The position numbers and the translations under genes are program-made. 64,000 bases of DNA from a virus, in the IMG/VR virus record IMGVR_UViG_3300028388_004281, positions 1 to 64,000 of that record. The stretch is one strand, 5' to 3'. Below the pieces are notes generated by a model that saw nothing but the letters and a program-made list of their open reading frames with translations, was not told where the DNA came from and made no database searches. Positions within the stretch are counted from its first letter, which is position 1. Each line of letters opens with the position of its first letter. Below are positions 16,518-25,977 of this stretch, piece by piece.

Positions 16518-16942
16518 TGAACCATAGCCCGTCGGAAGTACTGAGGCAGCTGCTCATCGATCTCGGCCTGGGAACCTCGGGCACGACGTGGACGGTGTAT
16601 GTTAACACGATGCCGGAGACGCCGGACAACTGCATCTCGGTCAACGATACGGAGGCCGTGGACACGGCCCGCGCACAGGCGACCGGTGTCACCACCTCCG
16701 TGCACGGGGCCCAGATACTGGTGCGTGGCGTTACGTTCGCCACGGCCAGGGCCAAGGTGCAGGCGATACACGCGGCTCTGGACGAGTCCGTGCTGAGGAC
16801 GGCGGTGACGGTCAGCACCACCAACTACGTGGTGCAGGCCGTGAGCCGCATCGGAGAGGGAATCCCGCTGGGGACGGACGGCGTCAGCAAGCGCCATCTG
16901 CACAGCATCAACGTGAGAGTGAGTCTATCTCAGAACAATTGA
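16514..16942 (+). CDS. Tail terminator / minor capsid-type protein
   Basis: A 142-residue protein, ATGA-coupled to the gp10-like gene. Alternating alpha/beta with VHGAQILVRGVTFATARAKVQAIHAAL, a pattern shared by lambda gpU-like and Minor_capsid_3-type tail terminators. These cap the tail tube and interface with the neck. Placement just before the tube protein supports this. Confidence 0.6.
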   Translation: MMNHSPSEVLRQLLIDLGLGTSGTTWTVYVNTMPETPDNCISVNDTEAVDTARAQATGVTTSVHGAQILVRGVTFATARAKVQAIHAALDESVLRTAVTVSTTNYVVQAVSRIGEGIPLGTDGVSKRHLHSINVRVSLSQNN

Positions 16943-16954
16943 TAGGAGGACGAA

Positions 16955-17407
16955 ATGGTCACAGCAAGAGAGACACCTACCGGAACGATGCTGGTCGACG
17001 GCTATTCGACCAAGATTGCATTCGCAGCCGATCCCGACATCGCCCTGTGGGAGCGGACCGTCACTCCGCCGGGTATTGACGGCGGGGACGAGATCGACAC
17101 GACCACGATGCACAACAGCACGTGGAGGACCATGGCCGCGAGGTCGTTGAAGACGCTGACCAACAGCACCATGACCTGCGGCTACGACCCGACGGTCTAC
17201 GACCTGATCCTGGATCTGATCAACGTCGAGACCGAGGTCACGGTGCATTTTCCGGACGGCAGCACGCTGGACTTCTACGGGTTCCTGAAGAACTTCACAC
17301 CCAACGAGCACAGCGAGGGTTCGCTGCCCGAGGCCACCGTGGAGATCGTGCCCACCAACCGGGTGCCCGGCACCACGACCGAGAGTGCGCCGACGTTCAC
17401 CGACTGA
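16955..17407 (+). CDS. Major tail tube protein
   Basis: A 150-residue protein with AGGAGGACGAA upstream. Beta-rich, with DTTTMHNSTWRTMAARSLKTLTNSTMTCGYDP and a C-terminal ATVEIVPTNRVPG. This PPG/ID-TTM-N-S....L motif order is characteristic of lambda gpV/TP901 tail tube proteins. It polymerises around the tape measure. Located two genes before the tape measure with chaperones between. Confidence 0.7.
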   Translation: MVTARETPTGTMLVDGYSTKIAFAADPDIALWERTVTPPGIDGGDEIDTTTMHNSTWRTMAARSLKTLTNSTMTCGYDPTVYDLILDLINVETEVTVHFPDGSTLDFYGFLKNFTPNEHSEGSLPEATVEIVPTNRVPGTTTESAPTFTD

Positions 17408-17430
17408 TGTTCTAGCTAGGAGCGGACAGA

Positions 17431-17814
17431 ATGACAGAGCCCATGCGTTTCGAAACGTTCGAGCTGCACACGGAGCCGGTATACATCGGCGACACAGTGT
17501 ACACGTTGAAGGAGGCGACCATCGGGGTCGCGGCCAAGTACCGCAACGCCCTGCTGGACTGCGCCACACTGGGACCCGACGGCAAGCCCAGCAAGTTCAG
17601 CGGCATGGCGGACGTGGAGCCGTTGCTCGTATCGCTGTGCCTGTTTGACGTGGACGGCAACGAGGTGCCGCTGGCCACCGTGAACCAGTGGCCCAGCCGC
17701 ATCGTCAAGCAGCTGTTCAACCGCGTGAAGGAAGTCAGCGACCTGGACGAGGACGAGGAGGACTCCTCGGGAAACGAACCACGGCCGATACGCACGATGC
17801 ATGGTTCCGCGTAG
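17431..17814 (+). CDS. Tail assembly chaperone G (frame 0 product)
   Basis: A 127-residue acidic protein with GGAGCGGA upstream. N-terminal beta part (FELHTEPVYIGDTVYTLKEATIG) and the C-terminal run DLDEDEEDSS are usual in lambda gpG-like chaperones. A slippery heptamer near its end allows extension into the T frame. It acts in the cytoplasm with the tape measure and tube subunits and is not part of the virion. Confidence 0.7.
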   Translation: MTEPMRFETFELHTEPVYIGDTVYTLKEATIGVAAKYRNALLDCATLGPDGKPSKFSGMADVEPLLVSLCLFDVDGNEVPLATVNQWPSRIVKQLFNRVKEVSDLDEDEEDSSGNEPRPIRTMHGSA

Positions 17815-18119
17815 CGTCGCTGCTCGGGATGACGCTGGACGAGTGTCGGCAGCGCATGAGCGTTCGGGAGTTCAAGCGATGGAGCTACTGGCTGGCGAGC
17901 GAGTGGGACAGGCCGAGCCGTACGGATTACTATCTGATGCAGCTGACCATGGAGGTTCGGCTGCTCAGGTACCAGATGGCCAGCAAGACGGCCAAGTCCG
18001 TGGCGATGGCCGACATGTTGATACGGTTCGGTGATTCGCACGGCAGGCAGGAGGCCATTCCGGAGACCAAGTTGAGATGGTTTGCGAAAGTGGGGTACAA
18101 GCGTGGCAGGCACAGTTGA
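17431..18119 (+). CDS. Tail assembly chaperone GT (-1 frameshift fusion)
   Basis: A -1 slip at G_GGA_AAC (17769-17775) joins the first 115 codons of the G protein to an overlapping frame that ends at 18119. The T half (about 114 residues: DAWFRVASLLGMTLDECRQR, FKRWSYWLASE, RTDYYLMQLTMEVR) is the DUF4035-like or gpT-type domain. The frame has no good start of its own. Fusion product recruits tail tube subunits to the tape measure in lambda. Confidence 0.7.
17769..17775 (+). promoter_or_regulatory. Programmed -1 frameshift site GGGAAAC
   Basis: The heptamer fits X_XXY_YYZ exactly in the G frame (tcG GGA AAC). It lies 40 bases before the G stop and upstream of the T frame, the same arrangement as lambda GGGAAAG. 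Confidence 0.75.
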
Positions 18120-20430
18120 ACTGCAGAGGCTGATGGTTCGCCTGTCCGGCGATCCCAGGAAGCTGCTCGATGCCTACGAGAAGGTGGGCAACGCATCCAA
18201 GCGAGTCGGTCGGGCGATGCGTACGTACCTCACGCTGCCGTTGCTGGGCGTTGGGGCGTTTGCGGTGCGCCAGTTCTCCAAGTTCGACCAGGCCATGACG
18301 GAATCTACGTCGATCATGAAGACGCCGGGGGACCAGATAGAACGAATGAGGAACTTGGCGCTCGAACTGTCCACCAAGGCCGTGCAGGGCCCGGAGGAAC
18401 TGGCCCGTTCGTATTTCTTTCTGGCATCCGCAGGATTGGACGCGGAGAAGGCGATGGCGGCGCTGCCTGCTGTGTCGCAGTTCGCGACTGCCGGTGCGTT
18501 CGACATGGCGAGGGCCACGGACCTGCTGACCGATGCCCAGTCGGCTCTGGGTATAACGAGTAAATCAGCCATCATCAACTATCGGGAGATGGTTCGGTTG
18601 AGCGACGTGCTCGTAAAGGCCAACACCCTGGCCAACGCTTCGGTGGAGCAGTTCTCTGTGGCGCTGACGTCGAAGGCTGGAGCTGCTCTCAAGTCCGTGA
18701 ACAAGGACGTGGAAGAAGGAACGGCCATTCTGGCGGCGTATGCCGACCAGGGCATCAAGGCCGAGCTGGCCGGCAACACGCTGTCCAGGTTCTTGCTGAT
18801 CCTGCAGAAGGCAGCCATCAGCAATGCCGGTGCGTTCAGACGATTCGGTTTCGAGCTGTACGACGCACAAGGCAACATGAGGAACTTCGCGGACGTGGTG
18901 GACAATCTGGAGCGGATTCTGCTCCCCATGGCACCGGAGATGCGGTCCGCTACGCTGGCCGCCATGGGATTCGATGCTCGGATTCAAGCTGCCATCCTGC
19001 CGCTGCTAGGGACCAGCGATGCTATCAGGCGGTATGAGAGGGAGTTGCGGCATGCCGGCGGCACGACCGACGAGGTGGCGAACAAGCAGCTGAAGTCGTT
19101 CGGCAACCAGCTCAAGATCACGTGGAATCAGATCAAGGTGGCTGCAATCGGGATCGGCAAGGACTTGGCACCCGCCCTGTTGAGTTTGAACCGGAGTCTG
19201 CGGTCCCTCATAAGCTACTGGGAGGAGTTGAGCCCGAGCGTGCGCACGGCCGTGGTGGCGATAGCGGCATTCACCGCAGCGGCGGGTCCGGCCATGATCA
19301 TGGCAGGGCACTTTGCGTTCGCTCTGAAGATGCTCGGTGGGAGTGCGCTGCTCACCGGATTGGCTCTGAAGGGTCTGGGAGTGGCTTTGGCTCTGGTCGC
19401 GGCCTACAGCATCGGCAAGTGGGTGCATAATCAGCTGCCGTGGATACAAGAGTACAACGCCGAGATAGAGTCGATGGCCGAAAGACACAAGTCGGCCATG
19501 CAGTCCATGGCAGATGCCAGTCGGGATGCGTTCGATGCAATTGCCGCTGCTGAAGGAATCGATCGGGGTGCCGCCATAGACACGGCGATAGATTCCGCGA
19601 CGAGTTCGGTGCGACAGTACACACGTGAGGTGCAGGATGCCCAGCGCCAGGTGGACGAGATGAACGAGGGGTGGTGGGCGTTCGCCGAAGAAATAGAAGC
19701 CAACGAGCAGCGGCTGGAGCAAGCGCTGCAACGACAGGCGCGGGCCCGGAAGAACCTGAACGATCTGGTGGAGGAAAGGAAGAACTTCGAGCAGTCGGCA
19801 ACGGTGGCAGCGGTGGAAGCCATGAACGCCGAGCAGGACGCAATCGACGAGATAAAAGAGAAGGTGGAAACGCTGACGGATAAGCTGAAGGAGTCCTACG
19901 CTACACTGGGCTGGAACGCCGACGCGACGGAGATCTGGAAACTGAAGCAGCAGGGGGCGACCGACGAGATGCTTCGAGAGGCCGTGGCCATCGAGCGAAT
20001 GACGAGGGCGGCAGAGAAGCGCAGAGACATGCTGGAGAAGGGCAAGAGCGTCGTCGAGAAGTACCTGACCCCGTTCCAGAAGCTGCGCAAGGAGCATGCC
20101 GAACTGCTGCAGCTCAGGCGCATGGGGGCCATCGACCAGGGAACGTACCATCGGGGCAACATGCAGCTGATCGAGCAGTACAAGAGCGAGATGGACGCGC
20201 TGAAGAAGAAGGCCGTCATCAAGATATCGGTGGACACCAGCGCCGTGCGGGGAGGTACGGCGGAGTTTGCGAACATGCTGGCGTCCGTTCGGCCCGAGGC
20301 CCGCTTCTCGTACGAGGGGCGCAAGGACCAGAAGTCGTTCAAGCGGATGGAGACGCATCTGGAGCGGTTGGTTTCCATCGAGGAGGAGCGAATGCGCAGG
20401 GGCGCGGAAATCGGAGTGGCTGGACTATGA
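18103..20430 (+). CDS. Tape measure protein (TP901-type)
   Basis: A 775-residue protein starting at GTG overlapping the GT frame. Residues 1-300 match the TP901 tape-measure core (YLTLPLLGVGAFAVRQFSKFDQAM, SYFFLASAGLDAEKAMAALP, ATDLLTDAQSALG, NTLSRFLLILQKAA). Two hydrophobic helices follow (about 378-440), then long coiled coil with Glu/Gln/Lys-rich heptads to 690. By the usual 1.5 A per residue rule the tail would be roughly 115 nm. It sets tail length and is ejected with DNA. Confidence 0.85.
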   Translation: MAGTVELQRLMVRLSGDPRKLLDAYEKVGNASKRVGRAMRTYLTLPLLGVGAFAVRQFSKFDQAMTESTSIMKTPGDQIERMRNLALELSTKAVQGPEELARSYFFLASAGLDAEKAMAALPAVSQFATAGAFDMARATDLLTDAQSALGITSKSAIINYREMVRLSDVLVKANTLANASVEQFSVALTSKAGAALKSVNKDVEEGTAILAAYADQGIKAELAGNTLSRFLLILQKAAISNAGAFRRFGFELYDAQGNMRNFADVVDNLERILLPMAPEMRSATLAAMGFDARIQAAILPLLGTSDAIRRYERELRHAGGTTDEVANKQLKSFGNQLKITWNQIKVAAIGIGKDLAPALLSLNRSLRSLISYWEELSPSVRTAVVAIAAFTAAAGPAMIMAGHFAFALKMLGGSALLTGLALKGLGVALALVAAYSIGKWVHNQLPWIQEYNAEIESMAERHKSAMQSMADASRDAFDAIAAAEGIDRGAAIDTAIDSATSSVRQYTREVQDAQRQVDEMNEGWWAFAEEIEANEQRLEQALQRQARARKNLNDLVEERKNFEQSATVAAVEAMNAEQDAIDEIKEKVETLTDKLKESYATLGWNADATEIWKLKQQGATDEMLREAVAIERMTRAAEKRRDMLEKGKSVVEKYLTPFQKLRKEHAELLQLRRMGAIDQGTYHRGNMQLIEQYKSEMDALKKKAVIKISVDTSAVRGGTAEFANMLASVRPEARFSYEGRKDQKSFKRMETHLERLVSIEEERMRRGAEIGVAGL

Positions 20431-21365
20431 GCGCTACCTGGGTCGGCAGAACCAACTGGTCGGTCAACCGCGACGAGGACGGGCACCGGGAGTACACACT
20501 GGAATCCAAGGTGGTGTGCACGTCCGTGTTGGACGGGCCCGCCTCGGTGCTCACGGCCAGCGGGCTGCCTGCGGTCGGTACCTACTGGTTCTTCGGTGGA
20601 GACGTGGACGTCTGGGCCTACTGCTGGCCTACCGCATCCGCGACCCCCATGGTCAGCGACGAGCCGGGCTACTGGTGGAAGGTCACGCAGAAGTTCTCCA
20701 CCAAGCCGTACAAGCGCTGCCAGAGCCAGTCGATAGAGGACCCGTTGCTGGAGCCCGCGAGGATCAGCGGCAGCTTCAACAGCTCTCCGTACACCACGCT
20801 GAAGGACCGCAACGGGGATTTGATCGAGTCGTCCAGCCACGAGTCCATCGCCGTCGAGTACGACATCTCGGACCACATCGTAGTGATCGAGATGAATGTG
20901 GCTTCGCTCGACATTGCCGAGCTGGTGGAGTACAACAACACGCTCAACGACGCGGAGCTGTGGGGCGTGGCGGCCCGCAAGATACGGCTCGTCAATCCCA
21001 CGTGGACGCGCAACGTGTACGGCACCTGCAACTACTACTTCACGGTGCACTACGAGTTTGCCATCCGCGACAAGACGTGGGACGAGACCGAGATAGCCGA
21101 CGCCGGCAAGCGCTGCATCAAGGGTGACTGGACCGAGGCGGATCCGCCCGTGTGGACGGACAGTGGATTGGACGGCAGTGACATCGGACACTTTCAGGTG
21201 GCCAAGGACCCGAACGGCGACATCGAAGGCAGCAAGATTCTGCTTGATGGAACCGGCAGCCGCCTCACGGATCTGGACAATCCCGTGTTTCTGGATCCCA
21301 TCGAACTGTACGACGAGAAGAACTTCCTGCTGTTGGGCATCCCAACTGACCTGGAGCTTGCATAA
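20427..21365 (+). CDS. Distal tail / tail tip protein, putative
   Basis: A 312-residue protein, ATGA-coupled to the tape measure. Beta-rich and Trp/Tyr/Asp-rich (VGTYWFFGGDVDVWAYCW, GTCNYYFTVHYEFAIRD). No recognisable enzymatic motif. The gene after a tape measure is normally the distal tail or baseplate hub, which is the basis for the call. Confidence 0.5.
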   Translation: MSATWVGRTNWSVNRDEDGHREYTLESKVVCTSVLDGPASVLTASGLPAVGTYWFFGGDVDVWAYCWPTASATPMVSDEPGYWWKVTQKFSTKPYKRCQSQSIEDPLLEPARISGSFNSSPYTTLKDRNGDLIESSSHESIAVEYDISDHIVVIEMNVASLDIAELVEYNNTLNDAELWGVAARKIRLVNPTWTRNVYGTCNYYFTVHYEFAIRDKTWDETEIADAGKRCIKGDWTEADPPVWTDSGLDGSDIGHFQVAKDPNGDIEGSKILLDGTGSRLTDLDNPVFLDPIELYDEKNFLLLGIPTDLELA

Positions 21366-21366
21366 C

Positions 21367-21789
21367 ATGGCGAACGAAGCGAACATCACGTCCGGCCTGA
21401 ACATCAGCAAGAGCAACCTGCAGTACCGCTCCTATCCCACCAGCTTCAAGGCCGACGTCGCGGGCAGCAAGGGCCCGTCTCCCGGCTCCATCACGGTGGA
21501 CCAGAACGGTACGGACGTGGACCTGAGCGAGATCGGCACGCCGGGGTTCTGCCGCGTCATGAACCAGGACTCGACCTACACGATCATCGTCGGGCTCTGG
21601 AATGGCTCGACGCTGTATCCGATCATCGACCTGCTGCCGGGCGAGCACTATACGGTGCGGCTGTCCGAGTGGTTCGGCGAGGAGTTCGGCACTGGCACGG
21701 GCACGGCCACCACGGGCACGGGCAACACGCTGCGGGTCAAGTCCGTGAGCGGCAACGCGGAGACGTTGGTAGAGGTGTTCGACAAATGA
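21367..21789 (+). CDS. Small beta-sandwich tail protein
   Basis: A 140-residue protein starting 1 base after the preceding stop. Strands GFCRVMNQDSTYTIIVGLWNG and YPIIDLLPGEHYTVRLSEWFG, then a Gly/Thr repeat (GTGTGTATTGTG). The GLWxGxxxYPIxxLLPGE pattern looks like small tail or head-decoration sandwiches. Probable virion protein. Confidence 0.5.
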   Translation: MANEANITSGLNISKSNLQYRSYPTSFKADVAGSKGPSPGSITVDQNGTDVDLSEIGTPGFCRVMNQDSTYTIIVGLWNGSTLYPIIDLLPGEHYTVRLSEWFGEEFGTGTGTATTGTGNTLRVKSVSGNAETLVEVFDK

Positions 21790-22220
21790 CGCAGGTTCAG
21801 GAGCGGAACCGATTCACGTACGTCCTCAACGTGTACCACGAGCAGCACGGCGAGGAGCCGGTGGGCGACAGGCTCGCCGTGTCGTGCGATCTAGACCTCA
21901 ACGCGGAGTCCTACCAGCGGCGACAGATCATAGGCGAGGATTGGTCCCCTCTCGACCTGGGCTGGATGAAGCCTGAGGACGTCGGCTACGTCCTCATCCA
22001 AAATCGGGAGGGGACTGGGTACCAGCCGGTCGTCCCCAGCGACGAAGAGCTGCTCGACGTAGGCCGCCGCATCCTCTACGTCGGTAATCCTGGCGACAGC
22101 GCAGGCTGGCTGGTGCCTCCTCGCCACTTCCTCCTGTCCATGCCGATCGATGTGTCCGTCCTGCGCATGCGCTGTACGCACGGGCGAGCCAAGGTGCGAA
22201 CTGCAGTCTACCCGAGGTGA
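21786..22220 (+). CDS. Hypothetical tail-associated protein
   Basis: A 144-residue protein, ATGA-coupled. It has segments RNRFTYVLNVYHEQHG, ILYVGNPGDSAGWLVPPRHFLLSMP and a basic C-terminus. No recognised family; in the tail tip cluster. Confidence 0.5.
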   Translation: MTQVQERNRFTYVLNVYHEQHGEEPVGDRLAVSCDLDLNAESYQRRQIIGEDWSPLDLGWMKPEDVGYVLIQNREGTGYQPVVPSDEELLDVGRRILYVGNPGDSAGWLVPPRHFLLSMPIDVSVLRMRCTHGRAKVRTAVYPR

Positions 22221-22223
22221 CCG

Positions 22224-22730
22224 ATGGCCAAGGCGTACGTGCTCAACGAGTCTGATCTATCGGTACTCAAGCAGATGGTAGACTGGTGGCGTCGCACCAC
22301 GCGACCCTCAACGAAGACTGACAGCTCGTCTGACATACAATCGCCCGACACCTACGTCGCCCTGCTGCCCGACGGCGGCATACCGGGCACCAGCGGCAGC
22401 GACGTGGGCTCCGCGCTCTGTGACATCTACCGCATCGAGAAGTCCGGCAGCGATGGTACCCTGAAGACGCTGAACATCGAGCGTCGGGTGTTCAACCTCT
22501 CGGAGAGCACCATCACCGGCTCCTACGCCCCGGTTACCCGCACCAAGAGCGGGGCCTGGTTGTTCACTGCCGCCTACAACGAGAACACCGACACGGGCAC
22601 GGGCACCGACTGCATCTCGTCGCTGGACGGACACGTGCTGGACGATCTGGCTGTAGAGACCGCCCCCGCCTACGTGCTGGGAGTGGACAGCAACGGGTGC
22701 TTGGTGAAGATAGAAGTGGACGAGTGCTAG
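22224..22730 (+). CDS. Hypothetical tail tip/fibre protein
   Basis: A 168-residue protein starting with a helix (ESDLSVLKQMVDWWRR), followed by a Ser/Asp/Thr-rich beta region ending DSNGCLVKIEVDEC. This helix followed by a beta end resembles small tail-tip proteins in environmental siphoviruses. Function not known. Confidence 0.5.
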   Translation: MAKAYVLNESDLSVLKQMVDWWRRTTRPSTKTDSSSDIQSPDTYVALLPDGGIPGTSGSDVGSALCDIYRIEKSGSDGTLKTLNIERRVFNLSESTITGSYAPVTRTKSGAWLFTAAYNENTDTGTGTDCISSLDGHVLDDLAVETAPAYVLGVDSNGCLVKIEVDEC

Positions 22731-22731
22731 C

Positions 22732-23265
22732 GTGACCAAGCTGTGGATGAACGACGACAAGTTGGTCATAGACGGTACGGGCAAGATCGTGCTGTGCGGC
22801 GACTGCCCCTGCACAGGCACGGCCAGCATGGTGGACTGTGCCGAATGCATCAGCGGCGAGGCTCCCTGGCAGGTGAGCGTGGAGATACCGTCGCTGGGAG
22901 ATACGGTCAACTGCTCGGACTGTGCTGACTTCGGTGGCACGTATGTCATATCTGGAGTCAGCAACTGTGAATGGCAGGGAACGTTTGCAAATCCCACAAG
23001 CTGCCCGGCTCCCACGGGTGATGACGAAATCATCGTGTACTTCAACTTGCTCCAAAGCGGGTTCGATTTGATCGTGGGTGTCGTGCTAACGTACAAGAAC
23101 GGAACTCTCATATGCAGGTGGTACCGCACGTTCGTTTCCACGGCATCCATCGACTGCGACTTCGACGATCTGCACGTGTATCCGTTCGACGCCTTGTATT
23201 GTGACAATTCGGGAACCACGGGCACAGCTTCGGGCTCCATGGATGCCATTGTTAATGCCGTATGA
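22732..23265 (+). CDS. Cysteine-rich hypothetical protein
   Basis: A 177-residue protein from GTG with 12 cysteines in pairs (LCGDCPCTG, DCAECISG, NCSDCADFGG), consistent with zinc binding or disulphides. LWMNDDKLVIDGTGKIVLC opens it. It is coupled by ATGA to the first glycosyltransferase gene, so it is the last tail gene or the first of the sugar cassette. Confidence 0.5.
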   Translation: MTKLWMNDDKLVIDGTGKIVLCGDCPCTGTASMVDCAECISGEAPWQVSVEIPSLGDTVNCSDCADFGGTYVISGVSNCEWQGTFANPTSCPAPTGDDEIIVYFNLLQSGFDLIVGVVLTYKNGTLICRWYRTFVSTASIDCDFDDLHVYPFDALYCDNSGTTGTASGSMDAIVNAV

Positions 23266-24692
23266 CTTGGCGATGCAAACGATGCGGATTGGTCTTGACT
23301 GGACGGCTCAAATACCCGATCCGTTGTGCTTGCGGACATGTTCAGCATGAACCTGCGAACGGGCAGACTAATGAGCTGCTGGAGAAGTGCGACACGTGTG
23401 GCAACTACATGGGGGGCAACCGCTGCAGGCTGATCGACGCTGGATGTCGCAGAACTTTCCTGAAGAGGCTGCGAGAGGGAATCTGTCCGATAGGGAGGTG
23501 GAATCCAACGATGAAGTGGGCGTACGGAATCACCACGGTGCCGGAGCGCATAGAGAACGGGCTGCTGCAGCGCACCATCGATTCGCTGGCCAAGGCTGGG
23601 TTCCCGGACCCGCACGTCTACGTCGACGGCATGCCGCCCGAGGGCTGGTCCACTCCAGGAGGCCATACCTGCCGCACCGGCAAGGTCCGGGCGTTCGGCA
23701 ACTGGTGCTGTGCTGTATGGGAGATGTTCTGCCGCGAGCCCAACGCCGACCGCTACGCCGTGTTCCAGGACGACTTCGTATCGTACCGCAACCTGCGGGA
23801 GTACCTGGAGCGGTGCCATTATCCAGACCGGGGATATCTCAACCTCTACACGTTCAAGCAGAACGAGAAGAACATCTGCGGTTGGTACGAGAGCAACCAG
23901 CTGGGCAAGGGAGCCGTGGCGCTGGTGTTCAGCAGCGAGGCCATCCGTGCCCTGTTCAGTACGCAGTACATGATCGACAGGCCGATGAATGCCACCCGAG
24001 GGCACAAGGCCATCGACGGCGGCATCGTCAGTGCCTTCAAGAAGATGAAGCCGCCGTGGAAGGAGTACGTGCACAACCCGTCGCTCGTGCAGCACGTCGG
24101 GGATGTCAGCGCCGTGGGTAACCGCAAGCACCCGCAGGCCCGCACGTTCAGGGGCGAGGACTTCGACGCCGTGCAGCTGCTGGAGGAGCACGGCGAGCTG
24201 CCCGATCCCAGCACGTTCCGCATCGGCATTGCGGGATTCATAGACGACGAGGTGGTGCACGAGCTGATCGTGAACACGGACATCGACTCCTGGATCGCAC
24301 GGCCCCGAACCAACGTGATGCGGAGCGAGGTGTTCGACCGGGTGGACACGATACTGTGCCCGCATGGCAACGAGCCGAAGCTGAAGGAGTTCCTGCGCGG
24401 GGTGGACGTGGTGGTGCTGCACGAGCACCCCGTATACCAGAAGCTGCTGGCGATGGCCAAGGACCAGTACAAGCGCACCGTGCTGGTAACGTCGGCCGTG
24501 GAGCCCGAGCCCTGGTTTGCACAGGTAGACCAGTTCGTGTGCACGACGCTGGACAGCTACAATGCACTGGTGAAGCTGTACGACAGGCCGAGGTGTGCGG
24601 AGTTCTCGTGGCCGTCCAAGTGGCACACGGGGGCGGATAAGGAGTTCAGTTTACTGGCTCGCACGGGCGAGCATCGAGTGGCGGTGGTCTAG
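23262..24692 (+). CDS. Zinc-ribbon glycosyltransferase with two GT-like halves
   Basis: A 476-residue protein. Residues 4-60 carry Cys pairs (CKRCG, CACGH, CDTCG). Residues 87-290 look like a GT-A/GT25-type domain: WAYGITTVPERIENGLLQRTIDSL, YAVFQDDF (DxD-like), GYLNLYTFKQ, then GKGAVALVFSSEA. Residues 320-470 resemble half of a GT-B fold (TILCPHGNEPKLKEFLRGVDVVVLHEHP). Probably transfers a sugar from a nucleotide donor; acceptor unknown. First clear member of an 11-kb glycan operon. Confidence 0.55.
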   Translation: MTWRCKRCGLVLTGRLKYPIRCACGHVQHEPANGQTNELLEKCDTCGNYMGGNRCRLIDAGCRRTFLKRLREGICPIGRWNPTMKWAYGITTVPERIENGLLQRTIDSLAKAGFPDPHVYVDGMPPEGWSTPGGHTCRTGKVRAFGNWCCAVWEMFCREPNADRYAVFQDDFVSYRNLREYLERCHYPDRGYLNLYTFKQNEKNICGWYESNQLGKGAVALVFSSEAIRALFSTQYMIDRPMNATRGHKAIDGGIVSAFKKMKPPWKEYVHNPSLVQHVGDVSAVGNRKHPQARTFRGEDFDAVQLLEEHGELPDPSTFRIGIAGFIDDEVVHELIVNTDIDSWIARPRTNVMRSEVFDRVDTILCPHGNEPKLKEFLRGVDVVVLHEHPVYQKLLAMAKDQYKRTVLVTSAVEPEPWFAQVDQFVCTTLDSYNALVKLYDRPRCAEFSWPSKWHTGADKEFSLLARTGEHRVAVV

Positions 24693-24711
24693 CCATGAGA
24701 GGAGCGGAATC

Positions 24712-25977
24712 ATGGTGCAACCTTTCGGGCGCTGCCGGGTCTGCGGCAGCACGGATCTTCAGTTCCTGTTCTCCATCGGGGAACAGTATCTCAACGACTT
24801 CGTGGAGCCGGGCTACGAGTATTCGGGCACGAAGTACCCCATCGAGCTGGAGCTGTGCAACGACTGCACACTGGTGCAGCTCCGCCATACGGCTCCGCAG
24901 GAGCTGCTCTACTCCAGGCACTACTGGTACCGCAGCGGTGTGACGCACACCATGCGCACGCATCTCCGGGACACCGTCGGATCGTGCTTGAATTTGGTCA
25001 GCACGTGGGAGGGAGACGTCTTCTTGGACATCGGTTCCAACGACGGAACCCTGCTGCGCAACGTGCCCTCCCATCTGCACCGGGTCGGCGTCGAGCCCGC
25101 CATCAACCTGGCCGAGGAGGGTGCCGAGGGGGTCGACTGCTTCATCAACAACTTCTGGAGTGCCGATGTTTACGGGCGGCACGTCCGCAGGCCCGCGAAG
25201 ATCGTGACCGCCCTGGGCATGTTCTACGACCTGGACGATCCCAACAAGTTCATCGGAGACGTCGCCGAGGTGCTGGCCGAGGACGGCATGTTCGTCGCCC
25301 AGCTGATGTGCCTGCGGAACATGCTGGACCAGCGAGACGTGGGCAACCTGACGCACGAGCACCTGGAGTTCTACAGCCTGCGATCGCTGGAGCGTCTGCT
25401 GGGTACCCACGGTCTGGAGATCATGGACATCGAGCATAACCGTGTGAACGGAGGGAGCTATCGCCTGTACTGCAGGCACGCCGGATCGAAGGTGGAGCCG
25501 TTCATGTACGCCGACCATCGCGTGGGCAACGTGCGGGCCATGGAGCAGGGTTTGGACGAGCCGCGCACGTACAGGCTCTTCCTGCGGGAGCTGGAGCGCA
25601 CTAAGGACGTGGTGTACGAGTTCATCGAAGGCGAGTACTGCCGGGGCCGCAGGACGTGGGTCTACGGCGCATCGACCAAGGGCAACGTGCTGCTGCAGTA
25701 CTACAGACTGGACAAGCGACTGGTGCAGGGAGCGGCGGAGCGCAGCCCGGAGAAGTGGGGCAGGGTCACCATCGGCACGGGCATCCCGATCGTCTCGGAG
25801 GAGGAGGCCCGGAAGGCACGGCCCGACTACTTCCTCGTGCTGCCTTATGCGTTCCTGGACGAGTTCGTCGACCGCGAGCGGGAGTGGCTGCACGCCGGTG
25901 GCAGGTTCGTCGTGCCGCTGCCGGAGCCTCGCATAGTAGGATGCCGCAACGGGGTGGTCACGGAGGTGCCGCTGTGA
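24712..25977 (+). CDS. Sugar C-methyltransferase (NovU/TylC3-like)
   Basis: A 421-residue protein with GGAGCGGA upstream. It has the three-part layout of this family: an N-terminal zinc-binding CRVCG ... CNDCTLVQLRH, a SAM domain with FLDIGSNDGTLL (about 102-113) and ERNMLDQRDVGNLTHEHLEFYS-like sequence. The C-terminal domain has VYGASTKGNVLLQYY and a PDYFLVLPYAFLDEF ending. Family members put a methyl group on C3 of 4-keto-6-deoxy sugars. The next gene makes such a keto sugar. Confidence 0.75.
   Translation: MVQPFGRCRVCGSTDLQFLFSIGEQYLNDFVEPGYEYSGTKYPIELELCNDCTLVQLRHTAPQELLYSRHYWYRSGVTHTMRTHLRDTVGSCLNLVSTWEGDVFLDIGSNDGTLLRNVPSHLHRVGVEPAINLAEEGAEGVDCFINNFWSADVYGRHVRRPAKIVTALGMFYDLDDPNKFIGDVAEVLAEDGMFVAQLMCLRNMLDQRDVGNLTHEHLEFYSLRSLERLLGTHGLEIMDIEHNRVNGGSYRLYCRHAGSKVEPFMYADHRVGNVRAMEQGLDEPRTYRLFLRELERTKDVVYEFIEGEYCRGRRTWVYGASTKGNVLLQYYRLDKRLVQGAAERSPEKWGRVTIGTGIPIVSEEEARKARPDYFLVLPYAFLDEFVDREREWLHAGGRFVVPLPEPRIVGCRNGVVTEVPL

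Noticed and set aside
22308-24626. 772-codon minus-strand open frame
   Set aside because: Lies opposite several well-supported genes, is His/Gln/Val-rich from reversed codons and has no family motif.
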